A stretch of DNA of 64,000 nucleotides from J095 sp964517605 (lineage in GTDB: Bacteria; Chloroflexota; Anaerolineae; 4572-78; J111). Both the position numbers and the translations under genes were made by a program. Positions 41,265-49,573 of this stretch are shown here, piece after piece. Under the pieces are notes generated by a model that saw nothing but the letters and a program-made list of their open reading frames with translations, was not told the origin of the DNA and searched no databases. The stretch is taken from the NCBI GenBank assembly GCA_964517605.1, contig CAZFCE010000020.1:33735-97734 (forward strand). The letters run 5' to 3'. Numbering within the stretch: position 1 is the first letter of the stretch; each line of letters opens with the position of its first letter.

Positions 41265-41738
41265 ATGAAAAACGAACACGTAAAAGTAGTTGCTGTTAAT
41301 AGAAAAGCCCGCCACGATTATCACATCGAAGAGACAATTGAGGCGGGACTGGTGCTGACCGGCAGCGAAATGAAATCCATCCGGGCCGGCCAGGTTAATT
41401 TACGCGATAGTTACGCCCTTATCCGTAATAACGAAGCCTGGCTGCTGAACGTTCACATTTCGCCGTACCAGCAGGCCAGCTACCAAAACCACGAACCGCG
41501 CCGCGACCGTAAGTTGCTGCTGCACCGCCGTGAAATCAATCGGTTGGTTGGTAAATTACAGGAAAAGGGGCTAACTTTGGTGCCGCTCCGAATTTATTTA
41601 AAAGACAGCCGGGCCAAAATTGAACTGGGCCTGGCGCAAGGCAAGAAAAGTTACGACAAACGCCAAACTTTACGGGAACGCGCCGATCAACGGCAAATAG
41701 ACCGCGCCCTGGGACGGCGCCAAAAAGGATATGACTGA
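41265..41738 (+). CDS. smpB: SsrA-binding protein SmpB
   Basis: 157 residues. Small protein that brings tmRNA to stalled ribosomes. Recognisable blocks are NRKARHDYHIEET, GLVLTGSEMKSIRAG, NLRDSYA and the basic C-terminal tail RERADQRQIDRALGRR. No tmRNA gene is visible in the window. Its stop overlaps the start of the next gene by one base (TGATG), so the synthase-like gene is coupled to it. Confidence 0.96.
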   Translation: MKNEHVKVVAVNRKARHDYHIEETIEAGLVLTGSEMKSIRAGQVNLRDSYALIRNNEAWLLNVHISPYQQASYQNHEPRRDRKLLLHRREINRLVGKLQEKGLTLVPLRIYLKDSRAKIELGLAQGKKSYDKRQTLRERADQRQIDRALGRRQKGYD

Positions 41739-43081
41739 TGAGCTTTAATCCGTTTTTATTTAAGAATTACCAGCCCCGGCCCCTTGAAATTATAGACACC
41801 ACCCTGCGCGAGGGGTCACAAAGTTCACTGCTGCACGACCACTACAAATATTTTTTCAACCAAGAAGATAAAATGGAAATCACCCGGGCCTTGATTTTGT
41901 ACGGGGTAAAGTTTCTTGAACTGTTTGCCCCCATTGTCAGCCCGCAGGAAAAAAACGATTGGGCCGCCATTAAAGCGGTGCGCGATGAGTTGATTATGCA
42001 AAAGGGCTACACTTTTTTGTTGGCCCACGTGCGTTGCCACCCCGATGACGTTGAATCGGCTATTGCCGCCGGAGCCGACGGCCTTAACTTTTACATTGGC
42101 CTGTCCGATGTATCGCGCAGCTTTAACCACGGCAAGGATTTTGACGCCATCATCAAGCAGGCCGGTTCGCTGCTGGCCGAAGTGAAGCGCCACCACCCCG
42201 ACCTGATTTTGCGCTTTAGCGGCGAAGACGCCTTCCGCACCCCCGAAGCCAACCTGTTCCGCGTGTACGATGAGATTGCGCCTCACGTGGTGCGCTTTGG
42301 CACGCCCGATACCGTGGGCGTAGCCACGCCCACCGGCGTGCGGCGGCGCATTGAGGCGCTGCGCCAGCGTTACCCCAATATTGATTGCGAAGGCCACTTC
42401 CACGATGACCGCGGCTTTGGGCTGATGAACGCCCTTGAAGCCGTTAACGCCGGCATGCGCTACCTCAACACCACCCTGCTGGGTGTGGGCGAGCGCTCCG
42501 GCATCACCTCGTTAACGGCGCTGCTGTTTAACCTTTACATTGACAAAATGTACGATCACCTCGAAGGCTACACCCTGCGCGCCAGCTACCCCATCAACGT
42601 GATGTTTGCCTCCAAACTCCGCAAGCTGGTGCCCAGCAAAGAGCCGGTCAGCCTGACCAACCGCACCCACGCCGCCGGCGTGCACCAAAAAGCCGTGCTC
42701 AACTCGGCCAGCACCTACGAACCCTTCCCGCTTGACCAGTTTGGCGTGAGCGAATCTGAAATGTTGCTGGGGCCGTTGAGCGGCTGGAACATGATTTACT
42801 ACTTCCTCAAGGAAATTAAATACTACAACCTGGGCGAAGGCACCGCCCGCAAAATTGCGCAGGTGTTCAAAGAGCAAGTGTACAGCCTTGGCCCCAACGA
42901 TTCGCCGACCAAAATTTTGATTGACATTGCCGAAAACGAATTTGGCCTGAGCCACCTGGCCGTGCCGGAACGGGTTAAAGATAACATTGTGCAGCGTATG
43001 GACGAATCCACGCCGCCGCCCCCGGAACTGGTTGCCGCCGCTTTCCGGCAAAACGCCGTTAGCATCAAACGCGAAGGGTAA
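41738..43081 (+). CDS. HMGL-like acyltransferase: homocitrate/2-isopropylmalate/citramalate synthase family
   Basis: 447 residues. Barrel motifs are IIDTTLREGSQSS (catalytic Arg and metal Asp), FSGEDAFRTP, GTPDTVGVATP, HFHDDRGFGLMNAL (H-x-H metal site) and THAAGVHQKAVL. It condenses acetyl-CoA with a 2-oxo acid. Because the next two genes encode an aconitase-type pair, the three could carry out the first steps of the aminoadipate lysine route, leucine synthesis or the citramalate route. No LeuA-type C-terminal regulatory domain is evident, which argues against ordinary feedback-regulated LeuA. Substrate is not settled. Confidence 0.8.
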   Translation: MSFNPFLFKNYQPRPLEIIDTTLREGSQSSLLHDHYKYFFNQEDKMEITRALILYGVKFLELFAPIVSPQEKNDWAAIKAVRDELIMQKGYTFLLAHVRCHPDDVESAIAAGADGLNFYIGLSDVSRSFNHGKDFDAIIKQAGSLLAEVKRHHPDLILRFSGEDAFRTPEANLFRVYDEIAPHVVRFGTPDTVGVATPTGVRRRIEALRQRYPNIDCEGHFHDDRGFGLMNALEAVNAGMRYLNTTLLGVGERSGITSLTALLFNLYIDKMYDHLEGYTLRASYPINVMFASKLRKLVPSKEPVSLTNRTHAAGVHQKAVLNSASTYEPFPLDQFGVSESEMLLGPLSGWNMIYYFLKEIKYYNLGEGTARKIAQVFKEQVYSLGPNDSPTKILIDIAENEFGLSHLAVPERVKDNIVQRMDESTPPPPELVAAAFRQNAVSIKREG

Positions 43082-43082
43082 C

Positions 43083-44372
43083 ATGCCGCACACCTTTGTC
43101 GAAAAAATCCTGGCCAAAAACGCCGGGCTGCCCGCCGTTGAGCCGGGGCAGGTGATTACCGTTACCCCGGATGTGGCCCTAAGCCACGACAACAGCGCCG
43201 CCATTGCCAAAATTTTTGCCGGCATTGGCGTGCAGCGGGTTAAATACCCCCACCGGCTGGCCATCACTCTGGATCACGCCGCGCCGCCGCCCACCACCAA
43301 ACACGCCCAAAACCACGCCGACGCGCGCCGGTTTGTGGCCGAACAGGGCATCAGCCACTTTTTTGAGGTGGGCCGGGGCATTTGCCACCAGGTGTTGTGC
43401 GAAGAAGGGTTGATTTACCCCGGCGTGCTGCTGCTGGGCGCGGATAGCCACTCTACCCACGCCGGGGCGCTGGGCGCGTTTGGCGCGGGTGTGGGCCGCA
43501 GCGAAATGGCCGCTATTTGGGCCACCGGCCAATTGTGGCTGCGCGTGCCCGAAAGCATCAAACTAACCCTTACCGGCCAGTTTAGCCGCTGGGTTACCAG
43601 CAAAGATATTGCCCTGCACATCATTGGCCAATTGGGCGCGGATGGCGGGCTGTACGCCGGCATTGAGTTTCACGGCAGCGCCGTTGAGCAAATGTCTATG
43701 GCCAGCCGTTTTGTGCTTACCAATATGATGGCCGAAATGGGGGCCAAAAACGCCTGGGTGTTGCAGGATGATGTAACGTTTGACTGGCTGGCGCGGCAAA
43801 CCGGCCAGCCGGACCGCCGCACCGAATGGGCCACCGCCAGCCGCCAACTGGCCCCCGACCCCGCCGCCGTTTACGCCGCCGCATACAATTTTAACGCCGC
43901 CGCCATTGAGCCGCAGGTGGCCTGCCCGCACACGGTTGATAACGTTAAACCGCTCAGCCAGGTGGCCGGGGTAAAAGTGGATCAGGCTTTTTTGGGCACC
44001 TGCACCAATGGCCGGCTGGAAGATTTGGCCGTGGCCGCCCAGATTGTGCAGGGCCAACGGGTAGCGCCCGGCACGCGCTTTCTGGTCATTCCGGCTTCGT
44101 CGCGGGTGTACATGGCCGCGCTTAAGGCCGGCTATGTTGAAACCCTGCTGGCGGCGGGCGCAACCTTTGGCACGCCCGGCTGCGGGCCGTGCATGGGCAA
44201 CCACCTGGGCGTTCCCGCCCCCGGCGAAGTGACCATCAGCAGCGCCAACCGCAACTTTCAGGGGCGGATGGGCACCCGCGAGGCCGACATCTACCTGGCT
44301 TCGGCGGCGGTGGTCGCCGCCAGCGCCATCGCCGGCCAAATTGCCGGCCCGGAACAAATTATCGGCCAATAA
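43083..44372 (+). CDS. Aconitase-family large subunit (LeuC/HacA type)
   Basis: About 429 residues. Motifs LDHAAPPPTTKHA, LLGADSHSTHAG, and the [4Fe-4S] ligands in GTCTNGRLED and FGTPGCGPCMGNHLG. With the small subunit it isomerises isopropylmalate, homocitrate or methylmalate. It begins one base after the synthase stop. The synthase, this gene and the small subunit form one operon. Its TAA stop is the first point of the 20-bp repeat array (44371-44470). Confidence 0.9.
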   Translation: MPHTFVEKILAKNAGLPAVEPGQVITVTPDVALSHDNSAAIAKIFAGIGVQRVKYPHRLAITLDHAAPPPTTKHAQNHADARRFVAEQGISHFFEVGRGICHQVLCEEGLIYPGVLLLGADSHSTHAGALGAFGAGVGRSEMAAIWATGQLWLRVPESIKLTLTGQFSRWVTSKDIALHIIGQLGADGGLYAGIEFHGSAVEQMSMASRFVLTNMMAEMGAKNAWVLQDDVTFDWLARQTGQPDRRTEWATASRQLAPDPAAVYAAAYNFNAAAIEPQVACPHTVDNVKPLSQVAGVKVDQAFLGTCTNGRLEDLAVAAQIVQGQRVAPGTRFLVIPASSRVYMAALKAGYVETLLAAGATFGTPGCGPCMGNHLGVPAPGEVTISSANRNFQGRMGTREADIYLASAAVVAASAIAGQIAGPEQIIGQ

Positions 44373-44470
44373 ACATCAAGTTTACGGCCAGAACTTCAAG
44401 TTTACGGCCAGAACTTCAAGTTTTGGTAAAAAACATCAAGTTTACGGCCAAAACTTCAAGTTTACGAGTA
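44371..44470. repeat. Five tandem 20-bp repeats inside the operon
   Basis: Units (A/G)AAC(A/T)TCAAGTTTACGGCCA of exactly 20 bases, the inverse complement of the family at 32161-32340. The array starts within the large-subunit stop codon and ends five bases before the small-subunit start codon, so it fills the whole intercistronic gap. Confidence 0.93.
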
Positions 44471-44474
44471 AAAG

Positions 44475-45008
44475 ATGAACAACTCACAACTCACAACTCA
44501 CAACTCACCGTTAATTGGGGGCCGGGTGTGGAAATACGGCGATGGCGTTAACACCGATGTGATTTTTCCCGGCAAATACACCTACACCGTTACCGACCCC
44601 GCCGAGATGGCCCGTTACGCTCTGGAAGATTTGGACCCCGCCTTTGCCGGCAATGTTCAACCCGGCGATGTGATTGTGGCCGGTAAAAACTGGGGCAACG
44701 GCTCCAGCCGCGAGCAGGCCGTAACCTGTTTAAAACAGGCCGGGGTGGGCGCGGTGGTGGCGGCCTCGTTTGCCCGCATTTGGTACCGCAACGCCATTAA
44801 CAACGGCCTGCTGGCCATTACCTGCCCGGCGGCGGCAGCGGCGCTAACCGGCGGCGAGCGGGTTCAAATTGATGTGGCCGCGGGCGTCATCAAAACCGCA
44901 GCGGGCCGCGAATTTCAGTTTCCGCCGTTTGACCCCGCCGTGCAGGCCATTATTGCCGCCGGCGGGTTGATTCCCTATCTTAAAGAACAATTTCAAAAAC
45001 CGGAATAG
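44475..45008 (+). CDS. Aconitase-family small subunit (LeuD/HacB type)
   Basis: 177 residues. The domain begins at GGRVWKYGDGVNTDVIFPGKY and carries the GKNWGNGSSREQA swivel motif. The substrate loop reads KYTYT; this loop separates isopropylmalate from homocitrate enzymes, and the sequence here fits neither standard form. The first 13 residues are encoded by heptads (CAACTCA x4) and have no counterpart in the family, so the start codon lies in repeat DNA. No Shine-Dalgarno site is visible. Partner of the large subunit. Confidence 0.86.
   Translation: MNNSQLTTHNSPLIGGRVWKYGDGVNTDVIFPGKYTYTVTDPAEMARYALEDLDPAFAGNVQPGDVIVAGKNWGNGSSREQAVTCLKQAGVGAVVAASFARIWYRNAINNGLLAITCPAAAAALTGGERVQIDVAAGVIKTAAGREFQFPPFDPAVQAIIAAGGLIPYLKEQFQKPE
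44480..44507. repeat. CAACTCA x4 within the LeuD-like start region
   Basis: Four exact 7-base units translated as the N-terminal NSQLTTHNS-like residues of the small subunit. Confidence 0.9.
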
Positions 45009-45016
45009 AGACTACC

Positions 45017-46228
45017 ATGCATGCAGAGATTGTAATGATTGGCACCGAGTTGCTGCTCGGTGAAATTGTGGATACTAACGCCGCCCGGCTGGCGCGGGGC
45101 TTGCGCAGCATCGGTATGGATTTGCTCTACAAATCCACTGTGGGCGATAACGAAAGCCGCATTACGGCGGTGCTCAACCAGGCGCTGGATCGCTCCGGGG
45201 TGGTGATTACCTCCGGCGGGCTGGGGCCAACCGTAGATGATATGACCCGGCAGGCCGTGGCCAATGCCACCGGGCGAGAACTGGAGTACAGCCTGGAACT
45301 CGAAGAGCAAATCGCGGCCCGGTTTCGCGGGTTTGGCCGTGAAATGGCCGAAAACAACAAACGGCAGGCTTTTATTCCCGCCGGGGCGCTGCCGTTGCGC
45401 AACCCGGTGGGTACCGCGCCCTGTTTTCTCAGCGAGGACGTGCGCGGGCGCGGCTTTGTAATTTCGCTGCCCGGCGTGCCCAGCGAACTGGAATACATGC
45501 TGGAACACACCGTCCTGCCGTTGCTGGTTGAGCGCATGGGCGGCCAAAAAGTGATGAAGGTGCGGGTGCTGCGCACCTGCGCTGTGGGTGAAAGCAACGT
45601 TGACCGGGTTATCGGCGACCTGGAAACGTTGAGCAACCCCACCGTGGGGCTGGCGGCTCACGCCGGCCAAACCGATGTGCGCATCACCGCCAAAGCCGAT
45701 ACCGAAGCCGAAGCCGAGGCGCTGGTGGCCGCCATCGAGGCGGAATTGCGGCAGCGGTTGGGCGTGGCCATTTACGGCGTTGACAAGCAAACCGTCCCCG
45801 AAGTGTTAGGCCGGTTGCTAACCGAGCGCCAGTTAAAAGTAGGTGTGCTCGATGCCCTCTCGGATGGGCTGCTGGTGCGCGATTTAACCGAAGCCGGCTT
45901 TGCCGATGTCATCGCCACAGATTTGCGGGTTGATGGCGTGGCGGCGGCGCTGGCGGCGGTGGGCCTGCCGGCGGATTGCCGGGATTTGGCGCTGGCGGCG
46001 CAGGCGGTTACTCCGCCCGGCGGCGTTGGCGTGGCGCTGCTTGGCCCGCTTGAAACCGATGACGCCACGGTAATTATTGTGAACGGCCCCGACCAGACGC
46101 AGTTAACCCAGCCGGGCCGCAAATTTCAGGATTCCGATTACGTGCGGCGCTGGTTTGCCACGCAGGGCCTCGATTGGGTGCGGCGGGCGGTGTTGGGGCA
46201 ATTTACCTCACCCGCCGATTGGAACTGA
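45017..46228 (+). CDS. cinA: CinA-family protein with degenerate NMN-deamidase domain
   Basis: 403 residues. The N-terminal molybdopterin-binding-like (COG1058) domain is normal: MIGTELLLGEIVDTNA, VITSGGLGPTVDDMTR, FISLPGVPSELEYM-like (SLPGVPSELEYM). The C-terminal domain (about 255-403) should carry the deamidase motif ESCTGG; the matching stretch reads VGVLDALSDGLL (275-286), so the catalytic Ser and neighbours are lost. It probably keeps only the ADP-ribose pyrophosphatase-type activity of the N-terminal half. It starts 8 bases after the LeuD-like stop. Confidence 0.88.
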   Translation: MHAEIVMIGTELLLGEIVDTNAARLARGLRSIGMDLLYKSTVGDNESRITAVLNQALDRSGVVITSGGLGPTVDDMTRQAVANATGRELEYSLELEEQIAARFRGFGREMAENNKRQAFIPAGALPLRNPVGTAPCFLSEDVRGRGFVISLPGVPSELEYMLEHTVLPLLVERMGGQKVMKVRVLRTCAVGESNVDRVIGDLETLSNPTVGLAAHAGQTDVRITAKADTEAEAEALVAAIEAELRQRLGVAIYGVDKQTVPEVLGRLLTERQLKVGVLDALSDGLLVRDLTEAGFADVIATDLRVDGVAAALAAVGLPADCRDLALAAQAVTPPGGVGVALLGPLETDDATVIIVNGPDQTQLTQPGRKFQDSDYVRRWFATQGLDWVRRAVLGQFTSPADWN

Positions 46229-46240
46229 ACCGTTGCATAT

Positions 46241-46272
46241 AAAAGGCCACGCTAAAAACGTGGCCTTTTTGC
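46241..46272 (+). terminator. Rho-independent terminator after cinA
   Basis: AAAAGGCCACG and CGTGGCCTTTT around seven bases, then a T-run. It closes the smpB-to-cinA operon. Confidence 0.92.
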
Positions 46273-46284
46273 AAAAAAAGCCTT

Positions 46285-46313
46285 TTGACTCGCAATCTAC
46301 TTTGGATTATGAT
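46285..46313 (+). promoter_or_regulatory. Sigma70-type promoter of phosphoglucomutase
   Basis: TTGACT (46285-46290), 17 bases, TATGAT (46308-46313). The leader is about 118 bases and ends in heptad repeats and AGGGAG. Confidence 0.75.
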
Positions 46314-46394
46314 GGGGGGCGGTTAATAACCCCCACGGTTACACAATATCCGGTGTTGGCCGCCCAAACCTGAGCAGCCCGGCAACGGCGAATA

Positions 46395-46421
46395 AAATTC
46401 GTAATTTGTAGTTCGTAGTTT
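46395..46421. repeat. Heptads in the phosphoglucomutase leader
   Basis: GTAATTT, GTAGTTC, GTAGTTT, of the dispersed heptad family in the GTNATTC orientation, directly before the ribosome site. Confidence 0.7.
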
Positions 46422-46437
46422 TCAAGGGAGATAACCT

Positions 46438-48090
46438 ATGTCGTTACATCCATTAGCCGGCAAACCGGCCCCGCGTGAATTACTAACCAATATTCCCCGG
46501 CTGGTTTCGGCCTACTACACCAACCAGCCCGATCCGGCTAACCCGGCTCATCTGGTTGCCTTTGGCACATCGGGCCACCGGGGCACATCCGTCAATTTTA
46601 ATTTTAACGAACATCACCTGCTGGCGGTGTGCCAGGCCATTTCTGAACTGCGGCGGCAGCGCGCCATCACCGGGCCGCTGTTTTTGGGCATGGATACCCA
46701 CGCCCTCTCCGAGCCGGCGCTGGTTACGGCCATTGAGGTGTTTGCCGCCAACAACGTGGAAGTAATGGTGCAAACCGGGCTGGGCTACACCCCCACGCCG
46801 GTCATTTCGCACGCCATTCTCACCTACAACGAGGGCAAAACCGCAGGGCTGGCCGATGGCGTGGTGATTACGCCCTCGCACAACCCGCCCAACGATGGCG
46901 GCGTAAAATACAACCCGCCCGCCGCCGGCCCCGCCGACACCGAAACCACCAGCCTCATTCAAAACCGCGCCAACGAAATTCTGCGTGACGGTTTGCGCCC
47001 GGTAAAACGGCTGCCCTTTGCCCGCGCCATGCAAGCCGATAACGTGCACGAGTACGATTACCTCACTCCCTACGTGGCAGACCTGGAAAACGTGGTCAAT
47101 ATGGAAGCCATTGCCGCCGCCAAACTAAAAATCGGGGTTGACCCGCTGGGCGGGGCCGGGCTGGCCTTTTGGGACCCCATCGCCGAAATGTACGGCCTGA
47201 ACATCGAAGTGGTGAACCGGGCCATTGACCCCACTTTCTCGTTTATGACGGTGGACAAAGACGGCAAAATCCGCATGGATTGCTCCTCGCCGTATGCTAT
47301 GGCCAGCCTGATTGGCCTTAAAGATCAATTTGACGTGGCCTTTGGCAACGACCCCGACTACGACCGCCACGGGATTGTGACCCCCAGCGTGGGGCTGCTC
47401 AACCCCAACCACTATTTGGCCGTGGCCATTTGGTATCTGTACCAAAACCGGCCCGGCTGGCGCGCCGACGCCGCCGTGGGCAAAACGCTGGTGTCCAGCT
47501 CGATGATTGACCGGGTGGCCGCTCATTTGGGCCGCAAACTGAGCGAAGTGCCGGTCGGCTTTAAATATTTTGTGGATGGTCTGGTAGATGGCTCCTTTGG
47601 CTTTGGCGGCGAAGAAAGCGCCGGAGCCTCGTTTTTGCGTAAAAATGGCCGGGTGTGGACCACCGACAAAGACGGCTTCATCCTTGATTTGCTGGCCGCC
47701 GAAATCACCGCCATCACCGGGCGCGACCCCGGCGAGCATTACCAATCGCTTGAGGCGCAATTTGGCAGCCCGGTATACGAGCGCATGGATGCCCCCGCCA
47801 GCACCCCGCAAAAGAAAGTGCTGGCCAACCTGTCGCCGGACATGGTAGAGGCCACGGACATGGCCGGCGAAAAAATCACGGCCAAACTTACCCACGCGCC
47901 GGGCAACGGCGAAGCCATTGGCGGGCTAAAAGTGGTTACGGAGAACGGCTGGTTTGCCGCCCGGCCTTCTGGCACCGAAGAAATCTACAAAATTTACGCC
48001 GAAAGCTTCAAAGGCAGCGACCACCTCAAACAAATCCAAACCGAAGCGCAGGCCATTGTACAAGCCGCTTTTAAGGTGGCCGGCCTGTAA
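46438..48090 (+). CDS. pgm: Alpha-D-glucose phosphate-specific phosphoglucomutase
   Basis: 550 residues, full length. Interconverts glucose 1- and 6-phosphate. N-terminal AFGTSGHRGT, active-site phospho-Ser147 in VVITPSHNPPNDGG, metal loop FGNDPDYDRHG (binding Mg through Asp residues), sugar loop GGEESAG, phosphate loop ARPSGTEEIYKIY. ATG has AGGGAG 8 bases upstream. It stands just before a second phosphohexomutase, giving a small sugar-phosphate module. Confidence 0.95.
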   Translation: MSLHPLAGKPAPRELLTNIPRLVSAYYTNQPDPANPAHLVAFGTSGHRGTSVNFNFNEHHLLAVCQAISELRRQRAITGPLFLGMDTHALSEPALVTAIEVFAANNVEVMVQTGLGYTPTPVISHAILTYNEGKTAGLADGVVITPSHNPPNDGGVKYNPPAAGPADTETTSLIQNRANEILRDGLRPVKRLPFARAMQADNVHEYDYLTPYVADLENVVNMEAIAAAKLKIGVDPLGGAGLAFWDPIAEMYGLNIEVVNRAIDPTFSFMTVDKDGKIRMDCSSPYAMASLIGLKDQFDVAFGNDPDYDRHGIVTPSVGLLNPNHYLAVAIWYLYQNRPGWRADAAVGKTLVSSSMIDRVAAHLGRKLSEVPVGFKYFVDGLVDGSFGFGGEESAGASFLRKNGRVWTTDKDGFILDLLAAEITAITGRDPGEHYQSLEAQFGSPVYERMDAPASTPQKKVLANLSPDMVEATDMAGEKITAKLTHAPGNGEAIGGLKVVTENGWFAARPSGTEEIYKIYAESFKGSDHLKQIQTEAQAIVQAAFKVAGL

Positions 48091-48142
48091 TTGATTCCCC
48101 GCCCTGAGCGCATCAGGGGCAAACTTGATTTAAGCCAACCCA

Positions 48143-48186
48143 CGGAGTCCGAAACCACGGTTTTGGACTCCGCAAATTATTTTTTT
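48143..48186 (+). terminator. Terminator or attenuator between the two phosphohexomutases
   Basis: CGGAGTCC and GGACTCCG close a hairpin with extra AAA/TTT pairs inside; a T7 run follows 7 bases later, just before the GAGG of the next gene. Partial read-through is likely. Confidence 0.65.
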
Positions 48187-48199
48187 GAGGATTGAATTT

Positions 48200-49546
48200 A
48201 TGAACGTGAATCCGGGTATTTTCAAAGCCTACGACATTCGGGGCATTTACCCCACCGAGTTAAACGAAGAAGTTGGCTACGCCATTGGCCGCGCCTTTGC
48301 CTCGTTTCTTAAAGTTGATACCGTGATTGTGGGCCGCGACATGCGCCTGTCTGGCCCGCAAATGTTTGCCGCCGTTACGCGCGGGCTAATGGATCAGGGC
48401 GCGGACGTGATCAACATTGGCATGGTCAGTACTGACCAGTACTACTACGCCTGCGCCACGCTGGGCCACGCCGGGATGATGGTTACGGCCTCGCACAACC
48501 CCAAAGAATACAGCGGCTTTAAAATGGTGCGCCAAATGCCCCAACTCCTCAGCGGCGACGACGGCATTCAGGATTTGCGCCGCATGGTCGAAACCGATGC
48601 CTACGCCCCGCCCACTCGCACCGGGCGAATGATCGAACAGGATTTGAGCGCCGGTTTTGTGGACATGGTGCTCAGCCTGATTGACGCGCCCGCGCTGGCC
48701 AACCTGAAGGTGATTGCCGATACCGGCAACGGCATGGTCGGCCCCAGCCTCACTCGCGTGTTTCAGCGGTTGCCCTCCATCAAACTCACCGGCATGTACC
48801 TTGACCCCGATGGCAGCCTGCCCAACCACGGCCTCGATCCGCTGCAACCCGAAAACCGGGCCGAATTGCAGGCGCGGGTAGTGGCCGAGGGCGCGGACAT
48901 CGGTTTTGCCTTTGACGGCGACGGCGACCGCTTTTTTACCATTGATGACCGCGGCCAGTTTGTCTCCGGCGATTTTTTAACCGCGCTGATGGGCCAGTAT
49001 TACCTTGAAAAATACCCCGGCGCCAACATTGTGTACGATGTGCGGGCCAGTTGGGCTGTGCCGGACCTCATTACCGCTGCCGGGGGCACGCCGCTGATGG
49101 AACGGGTGGGCCACGCTTTTATCAAACGCCGTATGGCCGCCGAAAAAGCCGTGTACGGCGGCGAAGTAACTGGCCACTACTACTTTAAAGATTTCTTCTT
49201 TGCCGATTCCGGGTTGGTTCCGGCGCTCATCATTTTAGAGATGCTTTCCAAAAAACAAACCAGCCTGTCGGCGTTACTCAAACCGTTGGAGGCCAAATAT
49301 TTCATCTCCGGCGAAATCAATACCCGCATTGCCGGTAGCCCGCTGGCCAAAATGCAGGAATTGGCCGAAATTTTTAAAACCGGGCGGGTTGAATGGTTTG
49401 ATGGCGTGTCGGTATCGTTTGATGACTGGCATTTTAACGTGCGCCCCTCTAACACCGAGCCGCTGCTGCGCCTGAATTTAGAGGCCATGTCAAAGGCGCT
49501 TATGGAAACCCGGCGTGACGAAGTTTTAGGTATCATTCGGAGCTAA
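48200..49546 (+). CDS. Phosphomannomutase/phosphoglucomutase (ManB/AlgC type)
   Basis: 448 residues from ATG 48200, with GAGG about 10 bases upstream. N-terminal FKAYDIRGIYP, phospho-Ser in MMVTASHNPKEYSGFK, metal loop FAFDGDGDRFF, sugar loop GGEVTGHYYF, phosphate loop RPSNTEPLLRLN. It acts on mannose and/or glucose phosphates for surface glycan precursors. Distinct from the 550-residue enzyme upstream, so the pair covers different sugars. Confidence 0.93.
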   Translation: MNVNPGIFKAYDIRGIYPTELNEEVGYAIGRAFASFLKVDTVIVGRDMRLSGPQMFAAVTRGLMDQGADVINIGMVSTDQYYYACATLGHAGMMVTASHNPKEYSGFKMVRQMPQLLSGDDGIQDLRRMVETDAYAPPTRTGRMIEQDLSAGFVDMVLSLIDAPALANLKVIADTGNGMVGPSLTRVFQRLPSIKLTGMYLDPDGSLPNHGLDPLQPENRAELQARVVAEGADIGFAFDGDGDRFFTIDDRGQFVSGDFLTALMGQYYLEKYPGANIVYDVRASWAVPDLITAAGGTPLMERVGHAFIKRRMAAEKAVYGGEVTGHYYFKDFFFADSGLVPALIILEMLSKKQTSLSALLKPLEAKYFISGEINTRIAGSPLAKMQELAEIFKTGRVEWFDGVSVSFDDWHFNVRPSNTEPLLRLNLEAMSKALMETRRDEVLGIIRS

Positions 49547-49573
49547 GTCCATCGCTCCGGGGCGGCAACGGAA

